Below are positions 1 to 8,471 of a DNA stretch of 48,692 nt, in pieces. The notes beneath the pieces were generated by a model. It made no database searches. It had not been told where the DNA came from and saw only the letters and a list, made by a program, of their open reading frames with translations. This DNA comes from Patescibacteria group bacterium (GTDB lineage: Bacteria; Patescibacteriota; Patescibacteriia; Patescibacteriales; JAQTRU01). Numbering within the stretch: the stretch's first letter is position 1; every line of letters starts with the position of its first letter. Where the stretch lies: positions 1 through 48,692 of the forward strand of contig JAQUPG010000011.1 of assembly GCA_028716725.1 (NCBI GenBank), read 5' to 3'. Made by a program: the position numbers and the translations under genes.

Positions 1-827
1 GCGCCGGTCGGGTATTTGTCAAGGTCGGACTTATCGACGACGATTACCTTGTTCGGGTCAAACCTTGAGGTCAGGGCAGCTTTGGTTAAGAATGGACGTT
101 TTTTGCCGTTCTGAATCAGCCAGACGCCGGATTCGCCGTCAGCCTGCAATAAAGCGCCGTCATAGTATTCCCGGGTAAAATACCTTTGCCAGATATTGTA
201 AAAATTAAAATTGCCATTATAGACATGGGGCGTGTAATTATAAAGGGCGGCTGTAGCTTTATTATATGGGGTGACGATTGTGGTGCCGGTTGCGGTCGTG
301 GAATAGGGGTTGGTAAAAGTATAAGTTTCCCCGGCTTTGTAAGTATAAAGCTGGGGATTATCCATATAATCCCGGAATTGGAGAGAAGCGCTATTGACCT
401 GCTTCCAGAACCCCTGCCAGCGCGGGTTGCAGCCACCTCCGTCCGGACAGCCATATCCGGCCGCCCAGTCCAGCTGGCTTTGTTTTGGTGAAGTATCCTC
501 AATTAAACTCTGCTCTTTTTGGAGAAGGACTAATAAAAACTTAGGGTTGACTAAATTGGTTACGGCCCGGTCATAAATTATTTCCGCCGCCGTTTTAATA
601 TTTCCGTCCGGGTCAGGGCAGGAATAATTAGCCAGATATCCGCCCCTGTCCTTTAAGAATTCTTTTATATCTTCAAGGTCCATAGCCGTATAATCAAGAA
701 TTTCCGAGTCGCCGATTATGTAATTGGGGTTGAAATTGTCATCAGCCAAAGAGATTTTGGCAGTAAACAGTAAGCAGACAACAGTAAACAACAGAATGAA
801 AAGAAGTTTTATTTCATTATTTTCCAT
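1..827 (-). CDS. Secreted FNPNYII-type protein, 3' end cut by window edge
   Basis: I translated this open frame by hand from ATG at 827 down to base 1 without a stop (275 codons, C-terminus missing). Residues 1-28 form a hydrophobic signal peptide ending near SLADD. It is followed by FNPNYIIGDSEILDYTAMD and a region containing KFLLVLLQKEQSLIED, which I know from a family common in Patescibacteria and Gram-positive surface proteins and which may have a lysozyme or glucosaminidase-like fold (family knowledge, not proven here). The visible C-terminal part (YDGALLQADGESGVWLI, then NGKKRPFLTKAAL) resembles repeated wall-associated modules. It is probably exported and acts at the envelope. No upstream partner is seen; an AT-rich inverted repeat lies behind its start. 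Confidence 0.75.
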   Translation of the reverse strand, partial: MENNEIKLLFILLFTVVCLLFTAKISLADDNFNPNYIIGDSEILDYTAMDLEDIKEFLKDRGGYLANYSCPDPDGNIKTAAEIIYDRAVTNLVNPKFLLVLLQKEQSLIEDTSPKQSQLDWAAGYGCPDGGGCNPRWQGFWKQVNSASLQFRDYMDNPQLYTYKAGETYTFTNPYSTTATGTTIVTPYNKATAALYNYTPHVYNGNFNFYNIWQRYFTREYYDGALLQADGESGVWLIQNGKKRPFLTKAALTSRFDPNKVIVVDKSDLDKYPTG

Positions 828-837
828 AAAAATTATA

Positions 838-953
838 AATTCAAAATCACAAATTCCAAATAAATCACAATAATTAAATTCAAAATTCAAAACGGTTTTA
901 GAGTTTAGTTATTTGGATTTTGAATTTATTTGAGATTTGAGATTTCGGATTTG
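838..953. repeat. AT-rich imperfect inverted repeat (CAAATTC type)
   Basis: The left arm (838-862) reads AAATTCAAAATCACAAATTC and onward; the right arm (910-953) contains ATTTGGATTTTGAATTT. Each arm is itself made of short repeats of AAATC/GATTT. Similar elements lie at 14608-14739 and 41069-41143. The stretch 828-1181 holds this repeat and the terminator of the next gene; I see no coding sequence in it. Confidence 0.6.
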
Positions 954-1085
954 GTGCCTTAGAATTTCTATAAATATTCTTAATTCTTAAATCTTAATTC
1001 TATTATAGTATACGTTTAGATTTAAGACAAATTACAGCTACAAATACTACAAATATGGCATTCGAATTAAATTACTGAAAAGAAA

Positions 1086-1115
1086 AAGCCCTAATCTGTC
1101 TCCAGTTCAGGGCTT
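1086..1115 (-). terminator. Rho-independent terminator of the 1182-1841 gene
   Basis: Read on the minus strand, AAGCCCT (1109-1115) pairs with AGGGCTT (1086-1092) around a 16-base loop and is followed by TTTTTCTTTT. It lies 67 bases past the stop of the minus-strand gene. Confidence 0.7.
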
Positions 1116-1181
1116 ATCGTTTTTATCGCTCCGCGGTTTTTGCTTAAATGTTCTTTCGAGATTCTCCACTTGGGCTTTACG

Positions 1182-1841
1182 TCACTTCGTGCGCGGTCGG
1201 ATAAATATATATTTGGCATCAGGCTCGAAAGTTAAGTTGCATCCTTCAATGGAATGCAAAACATATAACTTTTCGTCTTCTCGACCAATGTAGAATACAA
1301 TATAGTCGAGATTCACACGCGTGACCATAAGCAATTGTTCTCCCTTGGGTTGGTCTTGATAGTCCAACCGAAGTTTTGGAGCCATCCAGTTTGAGCAACG
1401 CTTCAAGCCGATCCAATCGGCCGCGGCGCAAATTTCCTCCAAAGACGCCTTACGTTTTTCCCCAACAAGATCAGAAGCCGTATAAATAACTAAATCGAAC
1501 CCTTGGCCAAAATCGATTTTTTCTAGCTCTTCTTTTAACTTCCAGGTCAAGGAATCAATTCTGCCAGAACCAGAACAAGATTCCAGGCCGCTGGCTTTCA
1601 CCAGATTCTCGACATCGGCGGGAGTTCTGAAATTCCCGCCTAACTCAATTTCGCGCCAGACTTCCAAAAAAGCCGGAGGTCTTTCTTTGCGGAGCATTTT
1701 CTTCAACGCAAAAATCCAAAACGCAGCGTTGTCGCTGTTCAGCTTTTTGAGCAGATCGACGAGAGTCCCGTACATCGCAGGAACCGTCATCAATAAGCTC
1801 ACAATGTGACCGAGCATGTCATACTTTTTCTCTTTCGACAT
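1182..1841 (-). CDS. Stand-alone hypothetical protein, 219 aa
   Basis: I do not recognise the family. The protein is soluble, with no signal peptide or clear membrane segment, beginning MSKEKKYDML. The start at 1841 is preferred over an upstream in-frame ATG at 1871 because AAGGAAGG lies 8 bases before it. The C-terminal half alternates charged strands (LDYIVFYIGREDEKLYVLHS) and suggests an alpha/beta fold. The gene has its own promoter (1907-1935), a leader hairpin (GAGG-AAAGA-CCTC near 1882-1894) and a terminator, so it is a monocistronic unit set between a secreted protein gene and clpB. Nothing in the neighbourhood indicates its role. Confidence 0.7.
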   Translation of the reverse strand: MSKEKKYDMLGHIVSLLMTVPAMYGTLVDLLKKLNSDNAAFWIFALKKMLRKERPPAFLEVWREIELGGNFRTPADVENLVKASGLESCSGSGRIDSLTWKLKEELEKIDFGQGFDLVIYTASDLVGEKRKASLEEICAAADWIGLKRCSNWMAPKLRLDYQDQPKGEQLLMVTRVNLDYIVFYIGREDEKLYVLHSIEGCNLTFEPDAKYIFIRPRTK

Positions 1842-1906
1842 GGTCAGTTCCTTCCTTAAAAAGGTTGTCAATTGATGAGAGGTCTTTCCTCCATCATTCT
1901 GGTAAT

Positions 1907-1935
1907 TTTATACTCTTTAATTGTTTATTTGTCAA
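1907..1935 (-). promoter_or_regulatory. Promoter TTGACA-17-TATAAA
   Basis: On the minus strand TTGACA (1935-1930) is followed after 17 bases by TATAAA (1912-1907). It drives the 1182-1841 gene through a leader of about 60 bases that contains a GAGG-AAAGA-CCTC hairpin. Confidence 0.75.
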
Positions 1936-1977
1936 CTCTTGTAATTTTTGTAATTTTTTAAACTTAGAATAATTAAA

Positions 1978-2016
1978 AAAGACCTGTCTTTCAACATCAT
2001 GAAATATCAGGCCTTT
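1978..2016 (-). terminator. Terminator of clpB
   Basis: On the minus strand AAAGGCCTG (2016-2008) pairs with CAGGTCTTT (1986-1978) around a 21-base loop, followed by a T-rich run. It lies about 30 bases past the clpB stop. Confidence 0.65.
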
Positions 2017-2045
2017 TTATTTTATTTTTATATTTTTATATTATT

Positions 2046-4688
2046 TTACTTAACTTTCATCATCACTCTATCTTTTATTCCCAAATCAATTAAGACATCA
2101 TCTCCGCCCTTGATTTTCCCTTCAATGATCTCCAAAGCCAGTTCGTCTAAAATCATATTTTGGATAATGCGCTTTAAAGGCCGGGCACCAAAAGTTATGT
2201 CATAACCTTTTTCCGCGAGCATCTTTTTCACTTTCGGGCTTATCTTTAAGCTGATTTCCTTGTTTTTTAATCTTTTCTCGACCCTGTCCAGTTCTAAGTC
2301 AACGATTTTTTCCAGAGCTTCTTTATCCAAGCTCTTAAAGACTACGATTTCATCAATCCGGTTTAGGAATTCCAGTTTAAAATTTTCTTTCAAGATTTTG
2401 TCTATTTTTTCCTTCATTTCATCTTCGCGGTTTTCCCTGGCCTCTCTTTCATTGCCGTTGTCATGAAAGCCGATGGAGTATTGCTTAATTACTTCATTGC
2501 CTAAATTGGAAGTCATGATGATAATGGTATTTTTGAAGTTAACGACCCGGCCCTTTGAATCGGTCAAACGGCCGTCATCCAAAATTTGGAGGAGGATATT
2601 AAACATTTCCGGATGGGCTTTTTCTATTTCATCAAAAAGAATTACGCTATAAGGCCGGTGCCGGATTCTTTCCGTTAATTGTCCGCCTTCTTCATAGCCG
2701 ACATAACCGGGAGGGGAGCCGATAATTTTGGCCACGCTGTGCTTTTCCATAAATTCGCTCATATCCAGCCGGAGCAAAGCGTTTTCGTCGTTAAACATAA
2801 ATTTAGCCAAAGATTTAGCCAGCTCGGTTTTCCCGACGCCGGTCGGGCCCACAAAGAGGAACGAGCCGATCGGCTTTTTTTCTTCGCTGATGCCGGCGCG
2901 GGAGCGGCGGATGGCGTTGGCCACGGATTTAATCGCCTGGTCCTGCCCGACCACGGATTTTTTAAGTTCTTCCTCGGCTTTGCCTAATTTTTTTATTTCG
3001 CTTTCCAGCATTTTTGAAACCGGGACTCCGGTCCAGCGGGAAACGACTTTGGCGATATCTTCCTCGTCAACTTCTTCTTTTAGAATATGTTGGCCTTTTT
3101 TCTGGATTCTTATTAGTTCTTCTTCCTGGGTTTTTACTTCTTTTTCTAACTCGGGGATTAAGCTATAGCGAATTTCCGCGACGCGTGTTAAATCATCGCC
3201 CTTGCGCTCGATAATTTCGGCCTGGGCTTTTAATTCATCTATTTTTCTTTTTGATTCCCGAATTTTTGAAATTATTCCCTTTTCATTCTGCCAATGGAGT
3301 TCCAGTTGGTTGGCTTTTTCCTTAAGCTGGGCCAAATTTTTATTTATGGTTTTTAACTTGCCTGATTCCGGGGCGCCTTCTTTATTGGTTTTTAAGCCGG
3401 CTTTGGCGATTTCCAGGCGCTTTATTTCTCTTTTCAGACCGTCCAATTCTTCCGGCATAGAATCAATTTCCATGCGTAAAGAAGAAGTGGCTTCGTCCAT
3501 CAAATCCACGGCTTTATCCGGCAGAAACCGGTCCGTAATATAGCGGGAGGAAAGCTTGGCGGCCGCGATTAAAGCGTCATCCGTAATGCGGACGCCGTGA
3601 TGGACTTCGTATTTTTCTTTAATGCCGCGCAGGATAGAGATAGTATCTTCAATACTAGGTTCCGCTACGTAAATCGGCTGGAACCGGCGTTCCAAAGCCG
3701 CATCTTTTTCAATATATTTCTGGTATTCTTTAGTGGTGGTGGCGCCGATGGTGCGCAGATCCCCGCGAGCTAAAGCCGGCTTTAGCATATTGGAAGCGTC
3801 CATAGCCCCTTCCGAAGCGCCGGTGCCGACAAGGGTGTGTAATTCGTCAATAAAAAGAATAATTTTTCCGCCCTGGGATTTTATTTCTTTTAAAACGGCT
3901 TTTAAGCGGTCTTCAAATTCTCCTCGGAATTTTGAGCCGGCGACCAAAGAGCCTAAGTCCAAACTGACGATTTCTTTATTTTTTAAATTATCCGGAACGT
4001 CTCCAGAAATAATCCTTTGTGCCAAGCCTTCAACAATCGCGGTCTTTCCGGTTCCGGCTTCACCAATCAAAACCGGGTTATTTTTCGTCCGACGAAGAAG
4101 AACTTGCATAATCCTTCTGATTTCTTCATCCCGGCCAATAACCGGATCTAGTTTTTCTTTGCGGGCCAGATCGGTCAAATTAACCGTGTATCTTTCCAGG
4201 ACCCTGTATTTTGATTCTGGTTCAGGATCAGTAATGGTCTGCGAACCGCGAAGCTGCGACAGGATTTTTAAAACCTCGGCGTACTCAACCCCGAAGTTTA
4301 TTAAAATTTCCTGGGCCTTTGATTTTATCCCGACTAAAGCGAGTAAGATGTGTTCGGTTGAAACGTACTCATCTCCCATTTTGTCCGCTTCCTTCTTAGC
4401 CCGCTCAAGTAGCATTGCCACTTCGCCCGTGCCCTGGACCATGCCGACGTTATCCGAAGGGAAGGTTCTTACCTTAGGCAGGCTTTCAATCTCTTCCAAA
4501 GTTTTTTTCTCCACGGCGTCAGCGTCAATTTTTAATTTTTCAAAAACCGGCCGGATTAAACTTTCCGACTGGTCGAGTAGGGAAGCCAAAACATGCAAAG
4601 CTTCAATGTGCTGCTGCCCGTTATCCTGGGCAATGATTTGCGCGTTAATTATGGCCTCCTGGGATTTACTAGTAAATTTGTTAAACAT
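2046..4688 (-). CDS. clpB: ClpB disaggregase
   Basis: AAA+ chaperone that, with the DnaK system, pulls proteins out of aggregates in the cytoplasm. The 880-residue protein has a Clp N-domain (about 5-145), a first ATPase domain with Walker A GEAGTGKT at 209-216 and Walker B ILFIDE at 277-282, a long coiled-coil middle domain (about 405-535) that identifies ClpB rather than ClpA or ClpC, and a second ATPase domain with GPTGVGKT at 614-621. I chose ATG 4688: the longer frame would start at a GTG inside the CIRCE operator. There is no strong ribosome site. It stands alone with its own promoter, operator and terminator; expression should be induced by heat through loss of HrcA repression. Confidence 0.96.
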   Translation of the reverse strand: MFNKFTSKSQEAIINAQIIAQDNGQQHIEALHVLASLLDQSESLIRPVFEKLKIDADAVEKKTLEEIESLPKVRTFPSDNVGMVQGTGEVAMLLERAKKEADKMGDEYVSTEHILLALVGIKSKAQEILINFGVEYAEVLKILSQLRGSQTITDPEPESKYRVLERYTVNLTDLARKEKLDPVIGRDEEIRRIMQVLLRRTKNNPVLIGEAGTGKTAIVEGLAQRIISGDVPDNLKNKEIVSLDLGSLVAGSKFRGEFEDRLKAVLKEIKSQGGKIILFIDELHTLVGTGASEGAMDASNMLKPALARGDLRTIGATTTKEYQKYIEKDAALERRFQPIYVAEPSIEDTISILRGIKEKYEVHHGVRITDDALIAAAKLSSRYITDRFLPDKAVDLMDEATSSLRMEIDSMPEELDGLKREIKRLEIAKAGLKTNKEGAPESGKLKTINKNLAQLKEKANQLELHWQNEKGIISKIRESKRKIDELKAQAEIIERKGDDLTRVAEIRYSLIPELEKEVKTQEEELIRIQKKGQHILKEEVDEEDIAKVVSRWTGVPVSKMLESEIKKLGKAEEELKKSVVGQDQAIKSVANAIRRSRAGISEEKKPIGSFLFVGPTGVGKTELAKSLAKFMFNDENALLRLDMSEFMEKHSVAKIIGSPPGYVGYEEGGQLTERIRHRPYSVILFDEIEKAHPEMFNILLQILDDGRLTDSKGRVVNFKNTIIIMTSNLGNEVIKQYSIGFHDNGNEREARENREDEMKEKIDKILKENFKLEFLNRIDEIVVFKSLDKEALEKIVDLELDRVEKRLKNKEISLKISPKVKKMLAEKGYDITFGARPLKRIIQNMILDELALEIIEGKIKGGDDVLIDLGIKDRVMMKVK

Positions 4689-4717
4689 AAAAATAATTAT
4701 AAGTATAAGTAATTTTT

Positions 4718-4744
4718 TTAGCACTCTCTTCTTTAGAGTGCTAA
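4718..4744. promoter_or_regulatory. CIRCE operator (HrcA binding site)
   Basis: TTAGCACTC (4718-4726), a 9-base spacer and GAGTGCTAA (4736-4744) match the CIRCE consensus exactly in both arms. It covers the predicted transcription start of clpB, the classic arrangement for HrcA repression of chaperone genes. hrcA itself is not in the window. Confidence 0.96.
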
Positions 4745-4748
4745 TTTA

Positions 4749-4777
4749 AATATAGTATAGAGAGAATTTTATGTCAA
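4749..4777 (-). promoter_or_regulatory. clpB promoter TTGACA-17-TATATT
   Basis: On the minus strand TTGACA (4777-4772) and TATATT (4754-4749) are separated by 17 bases. The start point would fall inside the CIRCE element just downstream. Confidence 0.85.
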
Positions 4778-4874
4778 GTTATGCTAAATATATCTGTATT
4801 TTTAAAAATGATTTTTTATAATAATTTAAAAATATTTAATATTAGCTAAATTTATTATTGATTATAGAAAATAC

Positions 4875-4911
4875 TTGACATAATTTTATAAATATGATAT
4901 AATGATATAAT
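4875..4911 (+). promoter_or_regulatory. Strong promoter with doubled extended -10, cassette leader type A
   Basis: TTGACA (4875-4880), a 17-base spacer and TATAAT (4898-4903) preceded by TGA form an extended -10 promoter. A second TGA-TATAAT copy follows at 4903-4911. The same spacer core TTTATAAATATG recurs in the promoter at 12956-12984. The leader of about 90 bases holds a hairpin (TCCCGGA-AAG-TCCGGGA, 4940-4956) and then ATCCACCGCAC (4958-4968). Upstream, 4778-4870 is AT-rich and shows nothing else. Confidence 0.8.
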
Positions 4912-5002
4912 GTTCATTGAAATTTTTTTGCAGTCTCACTCCCGGAAAGTCCGGGAAATCCACCGCACCGCCTCATAAAAGGGCAAAGCAAAGGAGAAGG
5001 TC

Positions 5003-5554
5003 ATGCAAAGCTTTACTACGGTATCCGCTTTTGAAAAGTTTTTGGGCAAAAAAGTTCAAGATTTTCTACCCGAAGGCGTTTCCGGTATTCCGACGGAAGT
5101 GAGAATAAAAGTTACACTTTTAAGCCAACTGACTGGCACAACTCCAACTGATTACTATTGCAGCGGCGGGCTGGGAGAAACCGAGATAGTGTTTTCTTTC
5201 ACCGCCGTCCTAAACGATGGGGAACTCCTGGAGTCTCCATTACCCCAGTATACAAGAGAGAGCACACAAGCTCACTCAAGTACAATAGCCAAGCCCGGAG
5301 TTTCTCTGGGCGAGGCATGGGGTGAAAAGCTCGGCGAAATTAAATACATCGTCGAATATCACAGAGATTTCTGTGAATGGGAGGGGGGTAGCAGTAATTG
5401 TGATGAGGAATATATTGTTTTGTATATTGTTAGAGAAGATGGTAAAGAACGGATCTCAAAAATTCGTAGGCGTATCGAAGATGCCCTGCGGAAATGTGAT
5501 GACCCCATGGTCATACTCCGACTCGGCGCGATGCTCGGAGTGAAATTCGAATAA
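5003..5554 (+). CDS. Stand-alone hypothetical protein, 183 aa
   Basis: I do not recognise the family. The protein is soluble, without signal peptide or membrane segment. It carries four cysteines (residues 53, 127 and 136 among them) and a strand-rich middle part (EIVFSFTAVLNDGELLESPL); the C-terminus is a charged helix region. The ribosome site AAAGGAG sits 8 bases before ATG 5003. It has its own strong promoter and structured leader upstream and a hairpin plus terminator downstream, and is followed by a second such unit at 5745. Neighbours give no hint of function. Confidence 0.7.
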   Translation: MQSFTTVSAFEKFLGKKVQDFLPEGVSGIPTEVRIKVTLLSQLTGTTPTDYYCSGGLGETEIVFSFTAVLNDGELLESPLPQYTRESTQAHSSTIAKPGVSLGEAWGEKLGEIKYIVEYHRDFCEWEGGSSNCDEEYIVLYIVREDGKERISKIRRRIEDALRKCDDPMVILRLGAMLGVKFE

Positions 5555-5563
5555 GAACAGTAT

Positions 5564-5591
5564 CCCATCCTGCTAACAATAGCGGGTTGGG
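5564..5591 (+). other. Stable 3' UTR hairpin
   Basis: CCCATCCTGCTA (5564-5575) pairs with TAGCGGGTTGGG (5580-5591) over a 4-base loop, with one T-T mismatch and one G-U. It has no T tract and lies between the stop codon and the real terminator, so it may protect the 3' end of the transcript. Confidence 0.5.
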
Positions 5592-5606
5592 TTCGAAACA
5601 GATAAG

Positions 5607-5634
5607 GGTCGTCTTTTACAGACGGCCTTTTTTA
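5607..5634 (+). terminator. Terminator of the 5003-5554 gene
   Basis: GGTCGTCT (5607-5614) pairs with AGACGGCC (5620-5627) around TTTAC, followed by a T run. Confidence 0.8.
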
Positions 5635-5648
5635 TTTTTCTAACGGAA

Positions 5649-5677
5649 TTGACGAATTTTGTTAAAAGTGTTAATAC
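5649..5677 (+). promoter_or_regulatory. Promoter TTGACG-17-TAATAC
   Basis: TTGACG (5649-5654), a 17-base spacer and TAATAC (5672-5677), with TG one base before the -10. It serves the gene at 5745 through a leader of about 60 bases. Confidence 0.7.
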
Positions 5678-5744
5678 GTAAGCACTAAGCCATCCCAAAA
5701 GTGGAGGGCGAAATACTAATAACCAAACAGAAGGAGGTAGCGCC

Positions 5745-6701
5745 ATGAGTGCTACTACAGTAAAAACACTAAATCTCAGAGGGCTCTTTGAAAAAGTTGC
5801 CGCGGGAAATGTGACGGAAGAGGCAGTAAAACTTTTAATGTCTAATCTTATTGAGGCAACCAGAGCAGAGAAGCCATACCTTGCGGAAATTAATTCCCTG
5901 ATTTTCAGATTAAGTACTCGGCTTCATGATTATCACCATGATAGAGTGTGGTATGTCCATGGAAAAATTTTTGAGCCGAGAGATCCGGAGTGGGATGCAA
6001 TCCGTTTGTTAATGGAAATTGCTGATCTGGGGGAGAATAAAGAATCCAGATTCCAGATTAAGACGTCAAAATTCGATACTTTTTCGGAATTGGAGAAATA
6101 TGAAAAAAAAGCATACGAGTTCATTGTGTTGAAGATTTTTCGCACTATCACTGAAGCATTGAAAGATGAAAGCGACAGAAACGGTCGGAGGTTGCAGAGA
6201 TATCCGTTATTTCTTCCTTTAATAGAATGGTTGGGTAGTAAAGAAAACCAGCTCGGCCATCCTAAAGGCGTCGAGAATATTGGTCTCTTTCTCGCTCAAA
6301 TGACAGACCGGTTTTGGGGAAAATGGCATGTAAAAAGGTGTGAATATCGATTTCCTTGGTTTGAGCCCGTGTTGGCTCGAATTACTGAAGATCTCAAAAT
6401 TACTTTTGAACAGGCGGAAAAGCAATTTTTTGAAAGCTTGGCGCGCGCTTGCGTAATTTATCTTTCCAATGCTCAATGCGATGAACTATTTTTCAATCTG
6501 GCTGAAGGCGGATTTGATGAAATTTTGCCTGTTTTGGCGGATGCGATATTCCCAGGGCATGGGCAAACGGTATTAGCCAAAATTCTTGAAGGCGGAAAAA
6601 TTGATTATCTGCCTCATACCAGTGAATTTTCCGCAAATCTGTTTTGGATTTTTCAAAAACGCGCCTTAAGGGTGATTGAGAGGAAAAAGAGTCAAAACTA
6701 G
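5745..6701 (+). CDS. Stand-alone hypothetical protein, 318 aa
   Basis: I do not recognise the family. It is a mostly helical, soluble protein rich in charged residues, with no signal peptide. The ribosome site AAGGAGG lies 7 bases before the ATG, one of the best in the window. Its own promoter (5649) and a sharp terminator (6724) make it monocistronic. It follows the 5003 gene in the same orientation but is separated from it by a terminator and promoter. There is no catalytic motif I can name. Confidence 0.7.
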   Translation: MSATTVKTLNLRGLFEKVAAGNVTEEAVKLLMSNLIEATRAEKPYLAEINSLIFRLSTRLHDYHHDRVWYVHGKIFEPRDPEWDAIRLLMEIADLGENKESRFQIKTSKFDTFSELEKYEKKAYEFIVLKIFRTITEALKDESDRNGRRLQRYPLFLPLIEWLGSKENQLGHPKGVENIGLFLAQMTDRFWGKWHVKRCEYRFPWFEPVLARITEDLKITFEQAEKQFFESLARACVIYLSNAQCDELFFNLAEGGFDEILPVLADAIFPGHGQTVLAKILEGGKIDYLPHTSEFSANLFWIFQKRALRVIERKKSQN

Positions 6702-6723
6702 TCGAATAATTCAAAGATGATAG

Positions 6724-6752
6724 ACGGACGTTAAGGAGACGTCCGTTTTTTT
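6724..6752 (+). terminator. Terminator of the 5745-6701 gene
   Basis: ACGGACGT (6724-6731) pairs perfectly with ACGTCCGT (6739-6746) over a 7-base loop, followed by seven T. Confidence 0.85.
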
Positions 6753-6755
6753 ATT

Positions 6756-6830
6756 ACGAATGCCACGAATTATGGCATCCGAATAAGAGGTTTAAATTTT
6801 TACTTTGATACTTTGGAGTATCAAAGTAAA
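6756..6830. repeat. ACGAATGC-type repeat and adjoining 13-bp inverted repeat
   Basis: 6756-6784 reads ACGAATGCCACGAATTATGG and onward, with TGCCA/TGGCA arms; related ACGAATGC sequence lies at 18327-18437. Next to it TTTACTTTGATAC (6799-6811) and its exact complement (6818-6830) form a 13-bp hairpin with a 6-base loop, just past the stop of the minus-strand radical SAM gene, so it may also end that transcript. Confidence 0.6.
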
Positions 6831-6841
6831 GGAAGACTGCT

Positions 6842-7858
6842 TTAATCTAAAATATCTAAAATTTTCCCGCATTTGGCGCATTTACCATTTTTATCCAATC
6901 TTTCGATTTGATAACCCAGCCGTTTTATGGCTAATTGCCCGCATTTGGGGCAATATGTGTTTTCTTTATCATCTCCGGGCATATTGCCGGCATAAATATA
7001 TTTTAAGCCGGCTTGTCTGCCTATTTCATACGCTTCATAAATAATTTTATTTTCAGTTTCCGGCAGGTTTTTTAATTTCCAGGAAATTATTGGAGAAAAT
7101 TTACTGATATGCCAAGGGGTTTCCGGACCTAATTGACTAACTATGAATTGGGCGATTTTTTTAAGCATTTTCGGATTGTCAGATAAAGAGGGGATTATAA
7201 GAGTGGTAATCTCGGTATGGATTTTTTCTTTTTTAAGTGTTTTTAAATTATCTAAAACCGGCGCGAGTTTTCCCTCACAATTTTTCAAATAAAAATCCTC
7301 GTCCATTGATTTTAAGTCAATGTTAGCGGCGTCAAGATAGGGGAGGATGACGTTTAGGCAATTAGGGGACATATAGCCGTTGGACACCCAGACGTTTTTC
7401 AATTTATTTTTTCGGGCCAGCTTCATAATATCCATGGCGTATTCGGTCCAGATAGTTGGCTCGTTATAAGTGTAAGCGACAGAAGAGCAATTCGCGGTCA
7501 AAGCACTCTTAATAATTTCTTCCGGCTTAATAAAATCTAAATATTTTATTTTGGCTTCAATGTCGGTTGCTTGGCTAATATCCCAGTTTTGGCAATTGGC
7601 ACAGCGGAAATTACAGCCCAAAGTGCCAAGGGAATAAGAAAGCGAGCCGGGAAGAAAATGGAATAAAGGTTTTTTTTCAATCGGGTCAATATTTAAAGCT
7701 ATCGGATAGCCATAAACTAAGGAATATAATTTCCCTTTTTCATTTTTGCGAGCGCGGCAAATTCCGGTCTGGCCGGGACTGATGGTGCAAAAATGAGAGC
7801 AAAGCTGGCATTGGACTTTGCTGTTATTTTGGCTTTTGTAGAATTTTGCTTCTTCCAT
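6842..7858 (-). CDS. amrS: AmmeMemoRadiSam-type radical SAM enzyme (PflA-like)
   Basis: Radical SAM iron-sulfur enzyme of the group that is often encoded with Memo and AMMECR1 proteins; its substrate is unknown. The 338-residue protein has the cluster motif CNFRCANC (C82, C86, C89), an extra N-terminal cysteine group (CQLCSHFC at 17-24) typical of this group, and a C-terminal zinc ribbon (CPKC ... CAKC). I chose ATG 7858 over an in-frame TTG at 7870 because the protein then starts as its relatives do. Neither Memo nor AMMECR1 is in the window. It is divergent from thpR, with the two starts about 50 bases apart. Confidence 0.88.
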   Translation of the reverse strand: MEEAKFYKSQNNSKVQCQLCSHFCTISPGQTGICRARKNEKGKLYSLVYGYPIALNIDPIEKKPLFHFLPGSLSYSLGTLGCNFRCANCQNWDISQATDIEAKIKYLDFIKPEEIIKSALTANCSSVAYTYNEPTIWTEYAMDIMKLARKNKLKNVWVSNGYMSPNCLNVILPYLDAANIDLKSMDEDFYLKNCEGKLAPVLDNLKTLKKEKIHTEITTLIIPSLSDNPKMLKKIAQFIVSQLGPETPWHISKFSPIISWKLKNLPETENKIIYEAYEIGRQAGLKYIYAGNMPGDDKENTYCPKCGQLAIKRLGYQIERLDKNGKCAKCGKILDILD

Positions 7859-7870
7859 ACTTTTTGTCAA

Positions 7871-7899
7871 TTGCTATAAAACATTATATCAAGTATAAT
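7871..7899 (+). promoter_or_regulatory. thpR promoter, probably giving a leaderless mRNA
   Basis: TTGCTA (7871-7876), a 17-base spacer and TATAAT (7894-7899). Only six bases separate the -10 from ATG 7906, so transcription should begin at or next to the A of the start codon. Confidence 0.7.
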
Positions 7900-7905
7900 G
7901 AAAAT

Positions 7906-8469
7906 ATGACAGGAAATGACCGAAAAAGGCTTTTTATAGCCCTAAATCTGCCAAGAGAAATTAAAGAGAAATTAGTTGGTTTTATTGATGATTTATCCAG
8001 GCAAAACAGGGGGGTGAAATGGGTTAATTCGGAGGGCTTGCATTTAACTTTGCATTTCCTGGGTTATTTAGATGAAAAAAAAATTGAAGAAGTGAAAAGC
8101 ATGATGAACGGTTTAGCGGGTAAAATAGGGGATATGGAATTTTCCCTAAAGCGGATTGATGCTTTCCCGAATCTGACCCGGCCAAGGATTATTTTTTTAG
8201 AAGCCAAGCAAACCGGCGACCAATCAGTTTTTGACTTGCAGGAGCTACTTGGGCTGGAACTGATAAAGTTAAAAATAGACATTGATGACCGGCCTTGGCG
8301 CTCGCATATTACTTTAGGTCGGGTTAAAACACCGAATATCAATTTGCGACTAGTGCCGGAGCCGGAAATATTACCCCTTAATTTTGAAATTTCCAGTTTT
8401 GAATTAATGGAATCGGAGTTAACGCCAAGTGGCGCAAAATATAAAGAGGTCGCCAGTTTTAAATTATAG
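7906..8469 (+). CDS. thpR: RNA 2',3'-cyclic phosphodiesterase (2H family)
   Basis: Member of the LigT/ThpR 2H phosphoesterases, which open 2',3'-cyclic phosphate ends of RNA. The 187-residue protein carries both catalytic H-x-T-L motifs: HLTL at 46-49 and HITL at 134-137 (followed by GR). Length is normal. The start at ATG 7906 follows the TATAAT by six bases and has no ribosome site, so translation is probably leaderless. Only 2 bases separate its stop from the next gene, so the two are cotranscribed. Confidence 0.9.
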   Translation: MTGNDRKRLFIALNLPREIKEKLVGFIDDLSRQNRGVKWVNSEGLHLTLHFLGYLDEKKIEEVKSMMNGLAGKIGDMEFSLKRIDAFPNLTRPRIIFLEAKQTGDQSVFDLQELLGLELIKLKIDIDDRPWRSHITLGRVKTPNINLRLVPEPEILPLNFEISSFELMESELTPSGAKYKEVASFKL

Positions 8470-8471
8470 TT

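Noticed and set aside
116-502. Long minus-strand frame near the left edge
   Set aside because: It is an out-of-frame shadow of the secreted protein gene that covers 1-827 and has signal peptide and domain support.
2679-4749. Several long plus-strand frames opposite clpB
   Set aside because: They are antisense shadows of the conserved clpB frame with Ser-rich, non-protein-like composition.
4940-4956. GGAAAGTCCGGG resembles the conserved CR-I of RNase P RNA
   Set aside because: It is part of a simple hairpin in a leader of about 90 bases followed by a protein gene; no other RNase P elements are present.
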